Below, piece after piece: positions 1 to 12,719 of a stretch of 64,000 bases of DNA; the stretch's first letter is position 1; the number at the start of each line of letters is the position of its first letter. Both the position numbers and the translations under genes were made by a program. The notes under the pieces are model-generated. The model worked only from the letters and a program-made list of their open reading frames with translations, was not told the origin of the DNA and searched no databases. Source of the DNA: Tetraselmis striata (taxonomy: Eukaryota; Chlorophyta; Chlorodendrophyceae; Chlorodendrales; Chlorodendraceae); contig VCJN01003421.1 of NCBI GenBank assembly GCA_006384855.1, positions 1-64,000 of the forward strand, in the 5' to 3' direction.

Positions 1-692
1 CATGCGGTGCGCGCGGCTGATGACCTGCTCCTCCAGGGACAGGTCGGCGATGGGCTCCAGCAGCAGCACGTAGCTCACAAACGAGAGGTCCAGGCCCACG
101 GAGCCGGTGTCGTCCATGAGCAGCACGCCCACCTGCGCGGCGCACCGCACCGCATCGCGGCCGCCCGCTCTCAGCCGCCGCGCCCGGCCCTCAGCAACCC
201 CGGGCAGGCACCCCCACGAACGAAGGTCCTGCCGAGTCGCACTCCAGGGGTGAAAGTGCCGCCGCGCAGCCTGATATGTCAACGGATCGTTCCGGGCTGC
301 GCCCAGTGTGATGGCATAGGGCCTTCAAGGAGCAAACGCCGCGCGCACACCCAACATCTAGCTTGCCGGCAGCGGCATACATGGCTATTCCGGGGCCGCG
401 TTGTGTCTGTTGGGGCACATGCGGCCGACGCAGTCCGCTCCTCTCCTGGCCGACGCTTTTGTGTCACGCGATCGATGAGAAAGCGGTGCGAATTCGCGCC
501 GGATGTCGCGCCACTAACGCCTCGCACAGTGTCAACGGCGGCACGCGTACCGGTGACCGTTTGACTCACCGCTCGCACCAGTACGAGTGCAACGCGTGCC
601 ATCATCTTTTGAGGACGACATTTCGGACAATCACAGCTAGTGCTTAGTACAGAGAGGGACGGGGAAGAGGGAGAAGGGGGGGGGGGGGGGGG

Positions 693-730
<38 letters not shown>

Positions 731-1704
731 CAGAGCAGGGGGAGCGGTGGGTGATTGGAGGGCATCACTAGGCCCCGGTTGGGTACTTAGATTGGGCCCA
801 AAGAGCTTTGTAGTACATCAGCAGGACTCGATAAAGAAGGAGGCGAAGGAGGTTGGGAGGGAGGGGGGGGGGGGGGGGGGGCACCTGGGGGTCCTTCTGG
901 AAGCGGTTCACCGCGGCGTTGCGCTGCTCCTGCGACGTGCCCGTCTTCAGCACGCAAAATGGCACGCCGTGGCCGGCGAGGTGGCGCGAGGCCAGCCTGA
1001 TGTGCATCCAGAACTGCGAAAACACGATCGCCTTCCTCCGCGCCGGCGGGGCGCCACCTGCCATGGCGAGAGGCGTTGGAGGGAGCCGGCCAGAGTTGGG
1101 CGGTGGAATAAGATTAAACTAGGTCAATTCAACTCCATTAAGGTTGGATCAGACCGTCAGATTGGATGGGACTCAATTGGATCCAATTAGACTAGATGGC
1201 ATTGGATAGCATTGCGTTGCATTGGATTGGATTGTGCAGCATGGAGGCACGGACAGAGGTGACAGAGGCTGCTGAGCGGACAGGGCGTGCGATATATACA
1301 TGTGCATATTGATCACGATACGGCAGTACTCGGATAGGCAGAGACTGCAAGAGGAAAAAGTAAGCACAGTAGGATGTACATGACAAGCAATGCAGGGTGA
1401 TATGCGCACTCTCGCCTCAGCACACACGCCGCCACCGGCATTGATGTGGCGGGGGGGGGGACAGCAGCGCACCGCGGAAGGCGTCCGTGGCGGAGGGCGG
1501 CGGCGGGCCGCCGTCAGGGCCGATGACGCCCATCTCCTGCAGCCGACGCAGCATGTGCACGCACTTGGTGCTCTGGGTCACCTGCCAGTTGGCGCTCCAT
1601 TTGCCGCCTGAGATGCCCACCGCGCCTAGAGGGAACACCACCGGGCCACATCCCACCAGTCAGTTGCCACGCACGATAACCTCCCCCCCCCCCCCCCCCC
1701 CCCC

Positions 1705-1760
<56 letters not shown>

Positions 1761-3095
1761 CAGGGGCGCCGGTCCAAAAACAGGGGGCAGCGGGGCGGGT
1801 TGCGTCTTACCGCGCTGCGCGTACGCCGGCTGCCACTCGATCACCTCACAGGGAACCTTGTTGCGGTTAGCAGCAAGGAGGAACGGCCAAAAGGGGGGGG
1901 GGGTGGGGTTGGGTGGGGGGAAGAGAGAGGGGGCATGCAAAGACCGCGTCAGCCACTCGACAATCCTTTTAAAAAAGGCCAGGGGACATTGGATGTGCGG
2001 GGGGGGGGGGGGGGGGTGCATGGGGGTTCTCACCGGCCACTTGGGGTTGGAGTTGTTCTCCAGCCTATGGATACACGCGCAGCAGACACCACACGGCCCC
2101 AGCGGCCAGCTCAGCTTGATGCACTCACACAGGCCGAGGCAGCGGGAGGTGCGCGCAGGTGCGACAACCGTTACTGTGTCATTTGTGCCGAGCCAGACAC
2201 CGCCTTGGCTGTATTTCAGGGTGTGACGCAGGCAAGGGAAGAGAGTGGGGGGGGGGGGGGGGGGGGGATTGTGCCTGGCGGGGTCGTCCACCGCCTGCAT
2301 TTTGTACGGCTGGGCGCAGCGCTCGATGGGGCAGCGGTCCGGCGTGCGCTGCAGGCAGTCCACGCACAGCGCGTGCCCGCAGGGCACCACGATGGGCATG
2401 CGCATGGGCGCGCCGCAGATGTCGCAGTCGCCGCCGTGCCGGCAGCGCTCCTCCAGGCCTGCCAGCGGGTGCTGCGGGCGGCGGCATGAGGGACCGCACC
2501 GCCACAGGTCAGCGCCAGCCTGCCCGTGGGTGGCATCAAAGCGGCGGCCGCCGGGAGCCCCCCCCCCCCCCCCCCCTTTCTCCCCACTCACGTCCTCAGG
2601 GAGCCAGGGCGGCTGCTCCCCCTCCGCCCACGCCTTGGGGCTCGGAAGCTCGAGGCGCGCCGCGAGCAGCTCCATCGTCTCCTGCGGGGAAGCCACGCAG
2701 TGGCGCCGTCAATGAAACGGCTGCGCGGAGGCTGCAACCACCGCAGCAGGGAGACCCGAGCGCGGCAGGGCAGCCACGCTTGCATCCAGTGGCAATAGTC
2801 ACCGGCCATCCTCCCAGACACAGCGCCGCGTATGCCATTGAACCATCGATGCCGCAACGTTCAAGGTCGAAATGGTTGATCTTAAGGGCGTCAACATGGC
2901 AGACGCAGCACAGACGTCTTGACAAACAGGATACAGCCAAAACACCATTTGAAGTCAGAGCTTGGACTGGACCAACTTGTCCACACAGTTGTTCTGATCG
3001 ATCCTGGTGATTGAGGCATCGGCATCTGGCCATCCAGGACCGTTGCAAGGTGTGTCATAAGTTTCCAGTGTGTCGTCTGCCGGCCTTCTCCTCCC

Positions 3096-3128
<33 letters not shown>

Positions 3129-6100
3129 CGCCCCCCAAACGCCATGCGCTACCTGCAGGTCCTCCTCCGACGCCGTGAGGTTGCAGTTGCCCGCCACGCA
3201 GCACGACAGGCGCACATTGCCCACCATCTCGCGCAGCCACTTGCTCTGCCGCGGGTGCAGCAGGCTCTCGCGGTGGCTGTCGTCGTTCCAGTCTGCAGGG
3301 CGCCGCCACCAACCAGGGTCCAATCGTGAGTGCGCGTCATGGCAAGCGGGCAGTGCATCGTCACTGCCTCCGTGCATCCCAATGAGCGACCTCCTAATCT
3401 TGGCGTCGCACGCCGCCGCCCTTGTCCCCGTGCCTCTTTGTTTTCCGGCTGCTGCCCCATCGGAAGCCGCCTCGCTACAGAGAGGTCATCCCCGCCCCCC
3501 GATCCACGCACACCGCACGCAGGGCGCGCGCGTGGTGTCGCTATCTGCGTACCCCTGACCGGCCAAGCCCATGCCCCCGATATTCAAGTGCCCACATCCT
3601 CAAAACATGTAAGACTGCCACACACTGCACAAACGCATGCTCCCCACATCAGCACTCCCAGTACCCCGAGTCAACCCCCCTCCGGGTCCCAGGGCAGGGG
3701 ACCTGTCACCACATCCAGAGATAGACCGACGGACGGACAGAGTGTCTGTTACGCGGCGTTCACTGTTGTGTATCAGCACGCCGGGGATCTTGACATGTGC
3801 ACCGCGTGTGCTTGCCGGGAGCGTTGGCTATGTGTGCTCGCAACCGATAGTTTCGTGCGCCTCTCGCAAGATGGGTGGCATGGCGCGCGCCCCGTGCTCC
3901 TCTATCGCAGGGTGGCGTCGCACCCTTTGGATGGGTGGGCGCCGCGTTGATACCGCATTTTCGTGTAATCTAGCTCACTCTATTAGGATGTAAGTTCGGC
4001 GATTGGAGATAGGATAGAATAGAATTAGAATAGACAGTGTGCTGATAGTTTGGATCTTAGTGGAAGAAAACTGACAGGTACATCTGAGTCCTGCAAATCG
4101 ATTTCCGACAGCACTAAGTTCATTGTTTGAGTTTGTATTGCCCATTTATTCCAGACAAGTTTACATATATTGTTTCAGATTTGAAAGCGATACAATAATG
4201 CGGACCGATGCACAACAATAAGATGACGGTAATTGTACTACACTCGGAACGCGATTATTACTCATATGACAGGAGGAGTACTCCTGGTATTCGTTAGTAC
4301 AGGTAGTATCAGGTGGTGTCCTATCGTATCGTTAGTATCAGGTTGCACACTCTTTTATCCATTGATTGATTGTTTGATTACCTAGCGCGTCTGGTAGGGA
4401 TATATTGCAGCAGTATTGCAGCCATCAAGGATGACACAATCCTTACTGCTGAGTCCACACAGTCTATTGCGATGGAACTTCTGCAAAAATGAGAAGAGAG
4501 TAGAATGATACCAGAATAGGAAAAGAATAGTAAACAACACGCTAGAAGAGTGGCAAAACACGGCCAGGCACCGCAAGATGATTTTTTGCCACCTGCATGC
4601 TAGTTCTCTTAATTGTGGACCTAAAAGTATGTATATATCGCGGGCTCTGTATTTCAGCTTCATCATCATCACCGCCAAACGGAGCTGTCGCCGGTCACGT
4701 GATATAAAAACGTCTTGTGGCACCATCAACGTCCGTTCGCGCGGAGACGTGTATGCAGCCACACCCGTAGTGTCCTTGCACAGTGCTCCCAAATCGATCC
4801 ATAGCGGTCTTTGGATGATATCGTACGTTCCGATACTACTGCGTCAGCAATCAACATGTCGATTACCGGTATATGTACTACCGGGTCCGGTATGTACCCG
4901 TACAAACCCTAGAACCCGTACGAGTACGGGTATGCACGGGTGCCATAATACCAGTGTATTAATAGGGTATTACCAGGGTATTACCCCTGGTATTACGCAA
5001 CTGGGCGACTACATGGTATGGTATGGTCACTGGTATGGTCGCTGAATACATTGAATGAAACATACATCACATTTTGTATTATATTTAGTAATATCTAGAG
5101 CTACATAAAATGCGGGCCGCCTACTAGCAGGAATTACTGTGAATTGGCAAACGCCACAGCGGCGCTCACCCGCGAGCAGCAGGTTGCGGCGGATGACCTC
5201 CACCAGCTGGTTGTAGCTCCGCGCGTGCTCCGGCGCAAACTTGAGCGTCGTCGCGCGGCGCCAGCAGGGCGGGATGCTGCGCAGGTCGGCCTTGCTGGCG
5301 CGGATCATGATGCGCTGCAGTACGGTCAGCAGCCGTGCGCGGCCCGATTCCTCCAGCGCGTGCACCGGCTGCTGGATGGCCTTGTCCCACGCCGCCTTGT
5401 CCACCCCATATGGCACCTGTGGCACACAAAGCAGCAGGGTGGGAGCTCAGGCCGAGGGGTAACTAACGCGCTGGTGGTGGTAGTTTGGCAGCGGGGGGGG
5501 GGGGGGGGGGGGGGGGGGCATTATCCCCTAGGCGGCACGGTACTTATGCTTTGGGCAGCAGAATCAGCCAAGTGCTCCCTGAGCCCCCCCCCCCCCCCCC
5601 CCCCCCCCCCACCCCCATTCCTTACGCGCCATCAGGGCGGGGCGGGGCGGGCCTGATGCAGAAAGGACAGCAGCGGCTGCAAGTGCGCCACGTTGACGGC
5701 GGCTGCTTTGCTGCATGGCCAGGGGCAGGGGCAGAGACAGGGCGTGTGTACGTCAGCGGACACGCGCGCTGCTCGCGGAGGCATTGGGGGGAACCCTATG
5801 GTCGAAGATGATACTACGCAGCCATATGGCAACGTTGCTTATGGTGGTGCAGCGTTGGGGACTATAAATACTTTGTGGAGTAACAGGCGTCACTGAGCAG
5901 TGGCACAGGGACATGCCATTCATATCAGACACGACACTCGGATTATAGCGTAGACCCCCACACCCCACAGCCCCCGTCTACCGCAGACAACCTCCACTAG
6001 TCCTTCTGCGGATGATTGACGACATGGCACGCACTACGCGGGTCCGCGCGCCCACCTGGGCGCCGGCGTGCCCGTCATGACCCAGCGACTGCCGGCCTTG

Positions 6101-9100
6101 AGCGCCGTGGCCATGGCCAGCTTGCTGGTGAGGCCGAGCGACTGGCCCAGGGTATGGCCCTCGTCGAGGATGATGCGCTGCCAGTGGATGCGCATCAGCA
6201 GGGTGGTGGGCCCCCGCACGCCACGCCCGTGCAGCCGCTGCACGCTCGTTGTGTTTTGCCACTCCTTTGACAGCTTGTCAAAGGTGGTGAGCACGAGGTC
6301 GTGGTGCCAGGCCAGGCTCTCTGCAATCAACAGCAGCGGCAGCGGGCCATCAGAGCCGTGCATTTCGAAGGTAAGAGGGGGGTGGGGGCACTTGGGATGC
6401 AAGGGAGAATGATTTGTAAGGGAAGGAAGAACAGGAAGTCAGGGGGGCGGAGGGTAAGGGAGCAGGGCGGTGAGGAACTGAGCTGCGGGCGCTCCATGAC
6501 CAGGCGGCATTCAGGTTTCAGATCAGAGATGCGTCCACCAGGCGCACCTGCGTCCGCATGCTCCGATAATTCGCAGATGCGGAGCCTTCCTGCCTGGATA
6601 TGGGCGTCCACCTGATGTAGAAACGGGGCCAATAAAGGGGTGACAGCATTAGACAGCAGATTAGGGTGTTTGTCTGGGGGAGGTGTCAGAGAAGGGGGGG
6701 GGGGGGGGGGGGGGGGAGGGGGGCTGCGGACCTGCTGCCGCCAGTGCTGCACCAGTGTGGACGGGACGACGACCAGAGTGGCGGTAGAGAGGTATACCTT
6801 CTCCACGCAGACCTTCTTCAGCGCTGCCTTGAGGGCCTCCGTGTCCAGCTGCCCGACCGCAGCGGGTCCCAGCGTCCAGACGTGCGCCTGCCAGTCGCCT
6901 GATGCCCGCTTCCGCTTGCAATGCCCCGGCGAGGCGCCCTCGCCGCTGCTTCGCCGAGACGGAGGGTGGTGGCTGGCTGGCAAAACGCTAGGGTTACGAC
7001 GCACGAGGCCAAGCCGCTCGAAGATGCCCTGATAAGGGGTGGCTCTGTACTTGGTGGGGACCTTCAGGCCCTCCGTTCCCTGCCGGACATCGGGCAGGGT
7101 TGGTAAAGCAGCAGATACGAGCCAGCCAGCCCTTCCAGCCAGACTGAGGACTAATGATGTTTTCAAACCTGCTCTCCGAGTTACCAATAAGGTAGTGCGC
7201 GCCTCTTGGATAGTCAGGTGTCACCGATATTGTGTGAAGTAGTCGGCATTCACACGCAACAAACACACACACAAACACACAATAATATATTACAATCGCA
7301 TATATAATTATTTGATGACTACAATCATATATAATCATCATAAGTTATAATTATGTGTCGATAGCTAAGAGTGGGGATTGAGATTACGGTGCGCTGTAAG
7401 GCCGGGAGGGCGCACGTTGAGGAGCGCTCGGGAGCCGGAGGGGCTGATGCCTGCTAGCCACCACAACGCGGATTCCTGTGGATCCTGTGCACGCAGCAGC
7501 TCCTGATGCCCCTCCAGCAGGTCACAGAAGAAGGCTTCATTGGCTTGCTGGATCGCCGCAAAGGCGGCGTCGGACAATCTGCTGGAGCCGCGGCGAGTGC
7601 TGGGTATCCAGCCGGGCAAGCACTGCGAGGGCGGAGGCACGAGGCACGAGGCGAGAGAGGCCGCCGACGTAGACGCACTGGCAGTGGGAGGCGCCGTCGG
7701 GGGCTGGGGGCTGCCAAGGGTGGGCGGCGGCGAAGGGCCCGGCCCGCTGGTCGGCACCAACATTTTTTTGGCAAAACGTGCCTCATAAAAGCGTATTTTT
7801 GATCTCGATGCTGGCGAGGAAGAAGAAGGCGAGGCGGCACTGGGGGTGGTGGGTGTGGGCATGGAGATGGGGCCTGGACTTGGGCCAGGCACGCCCGTTC
7901 TTGCAGGCGACTGCGGACGCTCGTTGCATGTCAGGGAAACCACGGGCGTCTTTGGCTTGGGGGTGGCGAGACCAGAAGCTGACAGGGGCTGACCACCAGC
8001 GGGCGGCGCGAGTTGCGGCGAGCGAGATGGCGACGCCAGCTCGTCCGCAGGACAACTGCCCCCCAGCCCCAGGCTCTGCCGGCTGAGGCGACGCTCGGAG
8101 ACGCGGCGGCCCTGCTTGTGGCTGGCGGCGGGTGAGGCGCACGCGTACTCGCTATCCGGAATAATATACCAGGACTGCAACCGACCTGCCGTGTTATTCA
8201 GAAAAGTCGCCATAAAGGGCAGTCAGCACGAGCCATGTAATCAGTCATGCATTGTATGTATGGGATTGGGTTTGTGTGTGTGTGTGTAGAGAAGGGTGCG
8301 CGGGATGGGGGTGGGCGGTATGCGCGTCCGTGTCGTGATGGGTTGCGAGGTTCCCATGGTCGACACACACATACACCCACACCCACACTCACATGCAGCC
8401 GATTGAAACACACGTGATTGCATCTTCCCCTAACTCACCAGTCTATTACAATACAAGTCAGGCAATTCGAATAGAAATTAAACAATAAGGAAAGAAGGTA
8501 AGTGCCAATATGTTGATGATTTGCCTTTATTCTTGCTGAAAGAAAACTGACAGATACATCTGCCCACAAAAGTCTTGCTCCCCTTGTCAAGCATCAGTTG
8601 TAGATTGGCCCATTATCAGCCCTCGCCTTGTTTCCGGCCGCGCTCTTCCGTGTGCCATACGTGAACGTGACATCATGCGTAAGGGCAGCCCTATGTGGCG
8701 TTTGTTGTGCTCTCGTTGTACAAGCCATATGTGTACGTGTAATTGTTCAGGGTTGGTAATGAATTTGATAACCCAATGTTACGAGGGCACGATTGTTTAT
8801 AAAGCACGTATATGCGTTCTATGTGCACGCCAAGACTTAGCTCTACCATCGTAGAGCACATTCACAAAGGCGCGCTCTCCCCACCGCCGGCATGCAAGCA
8901 AGTGAGCAGTTCCCGCAAAAACGGCCAATGCTGCGATAAAGGCTTGCTCAAAAGCCAGCCCACCTACAGCTGCTGTCCGCATTCAATGCGCCCTTGGTAG
9001 AGCCGGGCTTCAGCCCGTACTGCGCAGGGGTGCAGCCCCTGAGTCAGCGGGTGGTTCCATATAGTCACCTGCTAGGGCATCGCCCAGATGTCCAGGGTAT

Positions 9101-12100
9101 GTGGTAGGGCTGGCCATCAATACGTTCCCATATTCTGCTATGGGGCTGCGCATAGCGGGCCCCTACGCGGGAAAAACCGCCCGCGCGGGGCGAGAACATC
9201 GCCCTTTTCTCGGGATGCGGGTCGCGCGGTAAGCCACTGTATTAGGGTTTGCAGGAGAGCCTAAAAAACTGCATCGGGCCCCCTCTAGCGGTTATATTTC
9301 CACCGAGGGCCCCGCCCGGCAGGATTCAAACCAGCGCAGAGCGGAATCACGAGCGTAACAGGCAGCCCCCCCCCCCCCCCCCCCTGCGCCACCTATCACA
9401 TCTCAAGCCGTTGATGAATAGCTAGCGACTATTCTAACAAGTTTATACTTAGCGACCATATCATAAAAAAGCGCCACTCCAGTCGCTACCACGCGGCGGT
9501 CGGCGCCGCGGGTGCTGACGTGACGATACGGACGGATACGTACAGCGCAAGATTTACGAGGGGAACTGTACATCTTAGTCGTATCAAAATAATCAATTCC
9601 GGATAGAGCTATATACATTTTTATTGTGTACGCATATTTTCAAATTAGAGAATGCTGCAGGAATGCGTGCCGATGTACAGCGATATATACGGTTTTTAAT
9701 TTTTAACCGGGAAATACACGATAATATAACGAATGATTATCCCAGGTCGTCGTTTCCTATTGCCTTTTCGGGTGGTTTCCTGATCGGCTTGTGCAGCTCG
9801 CTGATGTAACTATATCATCCCAGGTCGTATCGCCTGTCTGGTACCGACGCGTGTATCTTGCGCGTACATCATTGCCTGCCGCGTATGTCGGTGTATCCAG
9901 CATTGTTTTCAGCGTATAGTGCAGGGGTGGTACAGGGCCAGTACCAGTACCCTACCAGTATCAGTAGTATCGGTTTATGCGGGCCGCTTTTAGGCGGCTT
10001 GCTGTGTTGATTTTCTAATTCTGGGGAACTGCCCTTTTTGTAATTCACACCAGTAGACCAGTATCAGTAGTATCGGTTTATTTCAAGCGCCCTACTGATA
10101 CTGGTACCCAGTACTACGAGTACCCGGTACTACCAGCAAATGAAAATCCAAAGCTAAAAGCAGGCGCGGACAAGGAGATCAACAGAAGCCGAAATAATAA
10201 TAGCGGCCCGCAAGAAATACCGTAGGTATAAATAATCCTGGGACTCGTAATGTGGTTTTTTGCATCAGTGCTTTAACCTATGCGCACTACAAACAGAACT
10301 AAAAGCAACTATGGAAGGTTGCCAGCAAGAGAGAGACATAAGCCTGAAACCAAGGTCGAGCAGGAGGCCAGGGAGCCAAGAACCAAGGAACTCGTAATGT
10401 GGTAGTGTAGGGTATTGCAGAATCTACTTTGAAAACATAGCTAGAGGGGTGGCAAGACACGGCTACTGGGGAGGCCCCGCAAATTATATCATATAAATAC
10501 TGTAATACTCTGGCCACATTTTTCAGTTAGGTGCTGCAGTTGATTGGGTACAATGATACTCATCCCAGCACCCCAGAATATATGAATCATTGTTTTAGTC
10601 TTTGTGACCTACGCGCTAGTTTGATACATATAATAATTATCCTACATTTATGATACATACAATCATACAATCTTGCCCTTTGACCGAAACCGCCTGCACT
10701 GCCGAGGATACTCGCGCCAAGAGGTCAGGGCCCTCTCGCGTACGCGCTCGATCAAATACATTTTAGCGCTCCTCTAGCCCGTATGTAAATACCGAATATA
10801 AAACACAGAAAAATGTATGTACACCCACGCATTTACATACCGTATATACCGTATTTTATATCTGTAGTTCTATAGGGCATTTAAGACGCTGCAGGAAGGT
10901 TTACTTGCTACATTCCTGTCCCTTTCAAGTAGTATACTTATTAGCTCAGCCAGACGCCACACGGAGATGTTATTTGGAAGAATAGCAGGGCGAATGAAGG
11001 GGTGGGGGGGGGGGGGGAGGCGGACCTGAGAGTGGGTCTTGAGCGGACTGCACTTTGACACCCTCTGGCGGCTCTGGGAGCCTCCCCGGGCTCGATAGGA
11101 TAAGCGACAGCGCAGTGATGGTCTTCCCGAGGCCCTGCAGCCCCCGGCACCAGCAGCGCCTTCAGCAACGCCTGCAGCGAGGCAGCTTCCCCCGCGTCCA
11201 CGCTGCAAGGATGTGGCAACACTGGGGCAGACAGTTCTGCCCACACGCTCACCGGCTCGTCGCAGAAGAGGCCGCCACGGATGTCGTGCACAGGTGGCGG
11301 CGGGTCCGCCTGCGCCTTGCCGGTGGCCTGCAACAGAGATCACCCCGTGGCAGTTCATGACCGGGATGTGCAGGGGCATGCGGTCCATACTATCAGAGTG
11401 GCGCTTAGAGTCAGCAGGCACATGCCGGTGCAGGGGCTGAGAGTAGGCGAGCTGCTCACCTGACAGCCATACCACGGCATGCCGTTCGATGTGGTGAAGT
11501 GCTTCAGCGACGGGTGCTCCAACTCCACGGGCTGCTGCTCTCTTGCACGCATCCACCGCACGGCCGCCCTCTACTCACATTGATAGCCCCCAAACGACTG
11601 CCTTCAGAGAGAGGCGCGGTCCAGATGGACATGTCTAAATGCCCTGGCTAGATTGGCGGAGCTGATCGGGGATGGTGTTAGGGGGGGGGGGGGGGGGGGG
11701 GGCGGCAGGCACCTGGTGAGGGTAGAGGTCCAGCAGCACGCCTGGCACGGTGTCTTGCGTAAGGCTGTGCAGGCCGCGGCAGGTGGCTCCCAGTGCACAC
11801 ATGTCCCGCATGTTGGTCAGCTTGGCCGCCACGTGGCGCACAGCCTCCGCTGGCAGGCCGGCAAAGCCAGCGCGCATACTGCAGACAAGTGGCGGGGACA
11901 GGCAGAAGGCCCGCGGAAGAGCAAGGGAAGGAGTGAAGGGTCGGTCTAGCATGTGAGATATGTTCAGGCGGCCACTGAACGCACCTCATATGTGCGCATG
12001 CATACAGCCGCCCCTGTCTTCACATGTTCGTGTATTTATAAAGGAAAAGAGATATGTGCACGCCCGATGACGGCATGCAGCAGAGCTTGCATTGCGAGAA

Positions 12101-12606
12101 GCAGATGGCCCAGGCGGGGGAGGGGGGAGCGGTGATTGTGCACCTGGGGGCTAGCGGCTGGATGGGCTCTGCAGATTCCACCGCATGCTTCATGTTAAGC
12201 TCCTGGAAGATCCCCGACAGGCTGGAGGGGTGCAAAATAGGGGGGCGTGTTAACGCAAGAGGGCAAGGGTGCTGCGCTGCAATGAAAGTGGACGCTCCAC
12301 CCTGAAATGGGAATGGCAATGGCAATGGCATGATGCCCGCCTGCCGGTATGCTAAAGTTTCGACGGCTAGATGCAGCAAGCCCACGTAGTTGCGCCCGGC
12401 CCGCACCTGAAGCGCTCCTCTGGAGATCCCTGCTGAGGCTGGGAGGCTCCGTGCTCGGATGCGCACAGGCAGCTGCGCCCCGCCTCGGGGCTGGTGAGCG
12501 AGCGGAACAGCAGCGCCGCTGCGGTGCTGGGCTGCCACCCATACATCCACACACTGCAGCAGCGCAGCCGCCAGGCACTGAGTAGCCAAACAGATATTGC
12601 TTCATG
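1..12606 (-). CDS. F-box / SNF2 helicase / RING-finger protein (3' end cut by window edge)
   Basis: A SNF2-type chromatin ATPase that also carries an F-box and a RING finger, so probably a nuclear protein linking remodelling to ubiquitylation. I traced 20 exons on the minus strand: 12606-12407, 12221-12144, 11878-11713, 11570-11460, 11327-11253, 11134-11026, 8185-7416, 7079-6732, 6611-6548, 6320-6056, 5710-5653, 5416-5170, 3292-3153, 2681-2592, 2471-2275, 2064-2034, 1856-1811, 1625-1473, 1057-885 and 132-1. All phases agree (3453 nt, 1151 codons). Order seen: F-box (11878-11713), LYPHQ, CDEP/GLGKT Walker A (split by an intron), Pro/Ser-rich linker (8185-7416), TLVVVPSTLVQHW, DEGH box with TGTPAP (6320-6056), C3HC4-like RING (2471-2275), IVFSQFW helicase-C (1057-885), GLDLSF and EEQVISRAHRM (132-1). 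This order matches, from memory, Arabidopsis At3g54460. The protein runs off the left edge. N-terminal exons upstream of 12606 are listed separately. Confidence 0.93.
670..726. repeat. Poly-G tract followed by (GA)n microsatellite
   Basis: A pure G run of about 20 nt is followed by roughly 16 GA units. It lies in the intron between the 885-1057 and 1-132 exons of the minus-strand SNF2 gene. The rest of that intron (133-884) holds no recognisable coding sequence. Confidence 0.9.
1681..1759. repeat. Poly-C tract plus (CA)n microsatellite
   Basis: A C run of about 22 nt abuts about 25 CA units inside the intron between SNF2 exons 1856-1811 and 1625-1473. Read on the coding strand it is a TG repeat followed by poly-G just before the acceptor. 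It creates spurious Val-Cys or Thr-His repeat ORFs in several frames. Confidence 0.95.
3293..5169 (-). other. Large intron of the F-box/SNF2 gene
   Basis: This 1.9-kb intron joins exon 5416-5170 (donor GTGAGC) to exon 3292-3153 (acceptor GCAG). Its part from about 3950 to 5100 is AT-richer than the exons and carries short GTACGGGTAC-like and GGTATTACC-like repeats (4870-5040). No domain or long conserved ORF was recognised in it. A GCGGGCCGC motif near 5111 resembles the TIR end of the elements at 9979 and 19952. Confidence 0.7.
8186..11025 (-). other. 2.8-kb intron of the F-box/SNF2 gene, repeat-rich
   Basis: The intron joins exon 11134-11026 to exon 8185-7416; codon phase is kept (a single G completed by GT). 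It is AT-rich, with a GGGCTTCAGCCC palindrome near 9004, a C-run at 9367-9384, a tRNA-like B box on the minus strand near 9320-9340, repeated CCAGTATCAGTAGTATCGG blocks at about 9955 and 10058, and a probable TIR element (9979-10211). Nothing coding was recognised in it. Confidence 0.65.
9979..10211. mobile_element. Diverged TIR element (MITE-like)
   Basis: The left end reads GCGGGCCGCTTTTAGGCGG. The right end, around 10184-10211, is a degraded inverted copy (CAGAAGCCG ... AGCGGCCCGC). The ends match those of the clearer element at 19952-20114. It sits inside an intron. No coding capacity is seen, and no target duplication could be identified. Confidence 0.4.
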
Positions 12607-12719
12607 CTGCAGTTGAGAGAGCGGGGCGCCTCGAGGCAAACACACCCGTGCAGCGCAAACGCGCTGAGGGAGAGGGAGGGATGGAGAGGGGGGCACCGTG
12701 TTGGGAAGAACATTTCAAG

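Noticed and set aside
1626-2696. 356-codon minus-strand ORF
   Set aside because: It reads through introns, G/C runs and a TG repeat. Only the RING and neighbouring exons inside it are real, and they belong to the spliced SNF2 gene.
7783-8142. 119-codon ORF on the minus strand in a second frame
   Set aside because: Shadow of the Pro/Ser-rich SNF2 exon 8185-7416, whose frame is fixed by splice phase on both sides.
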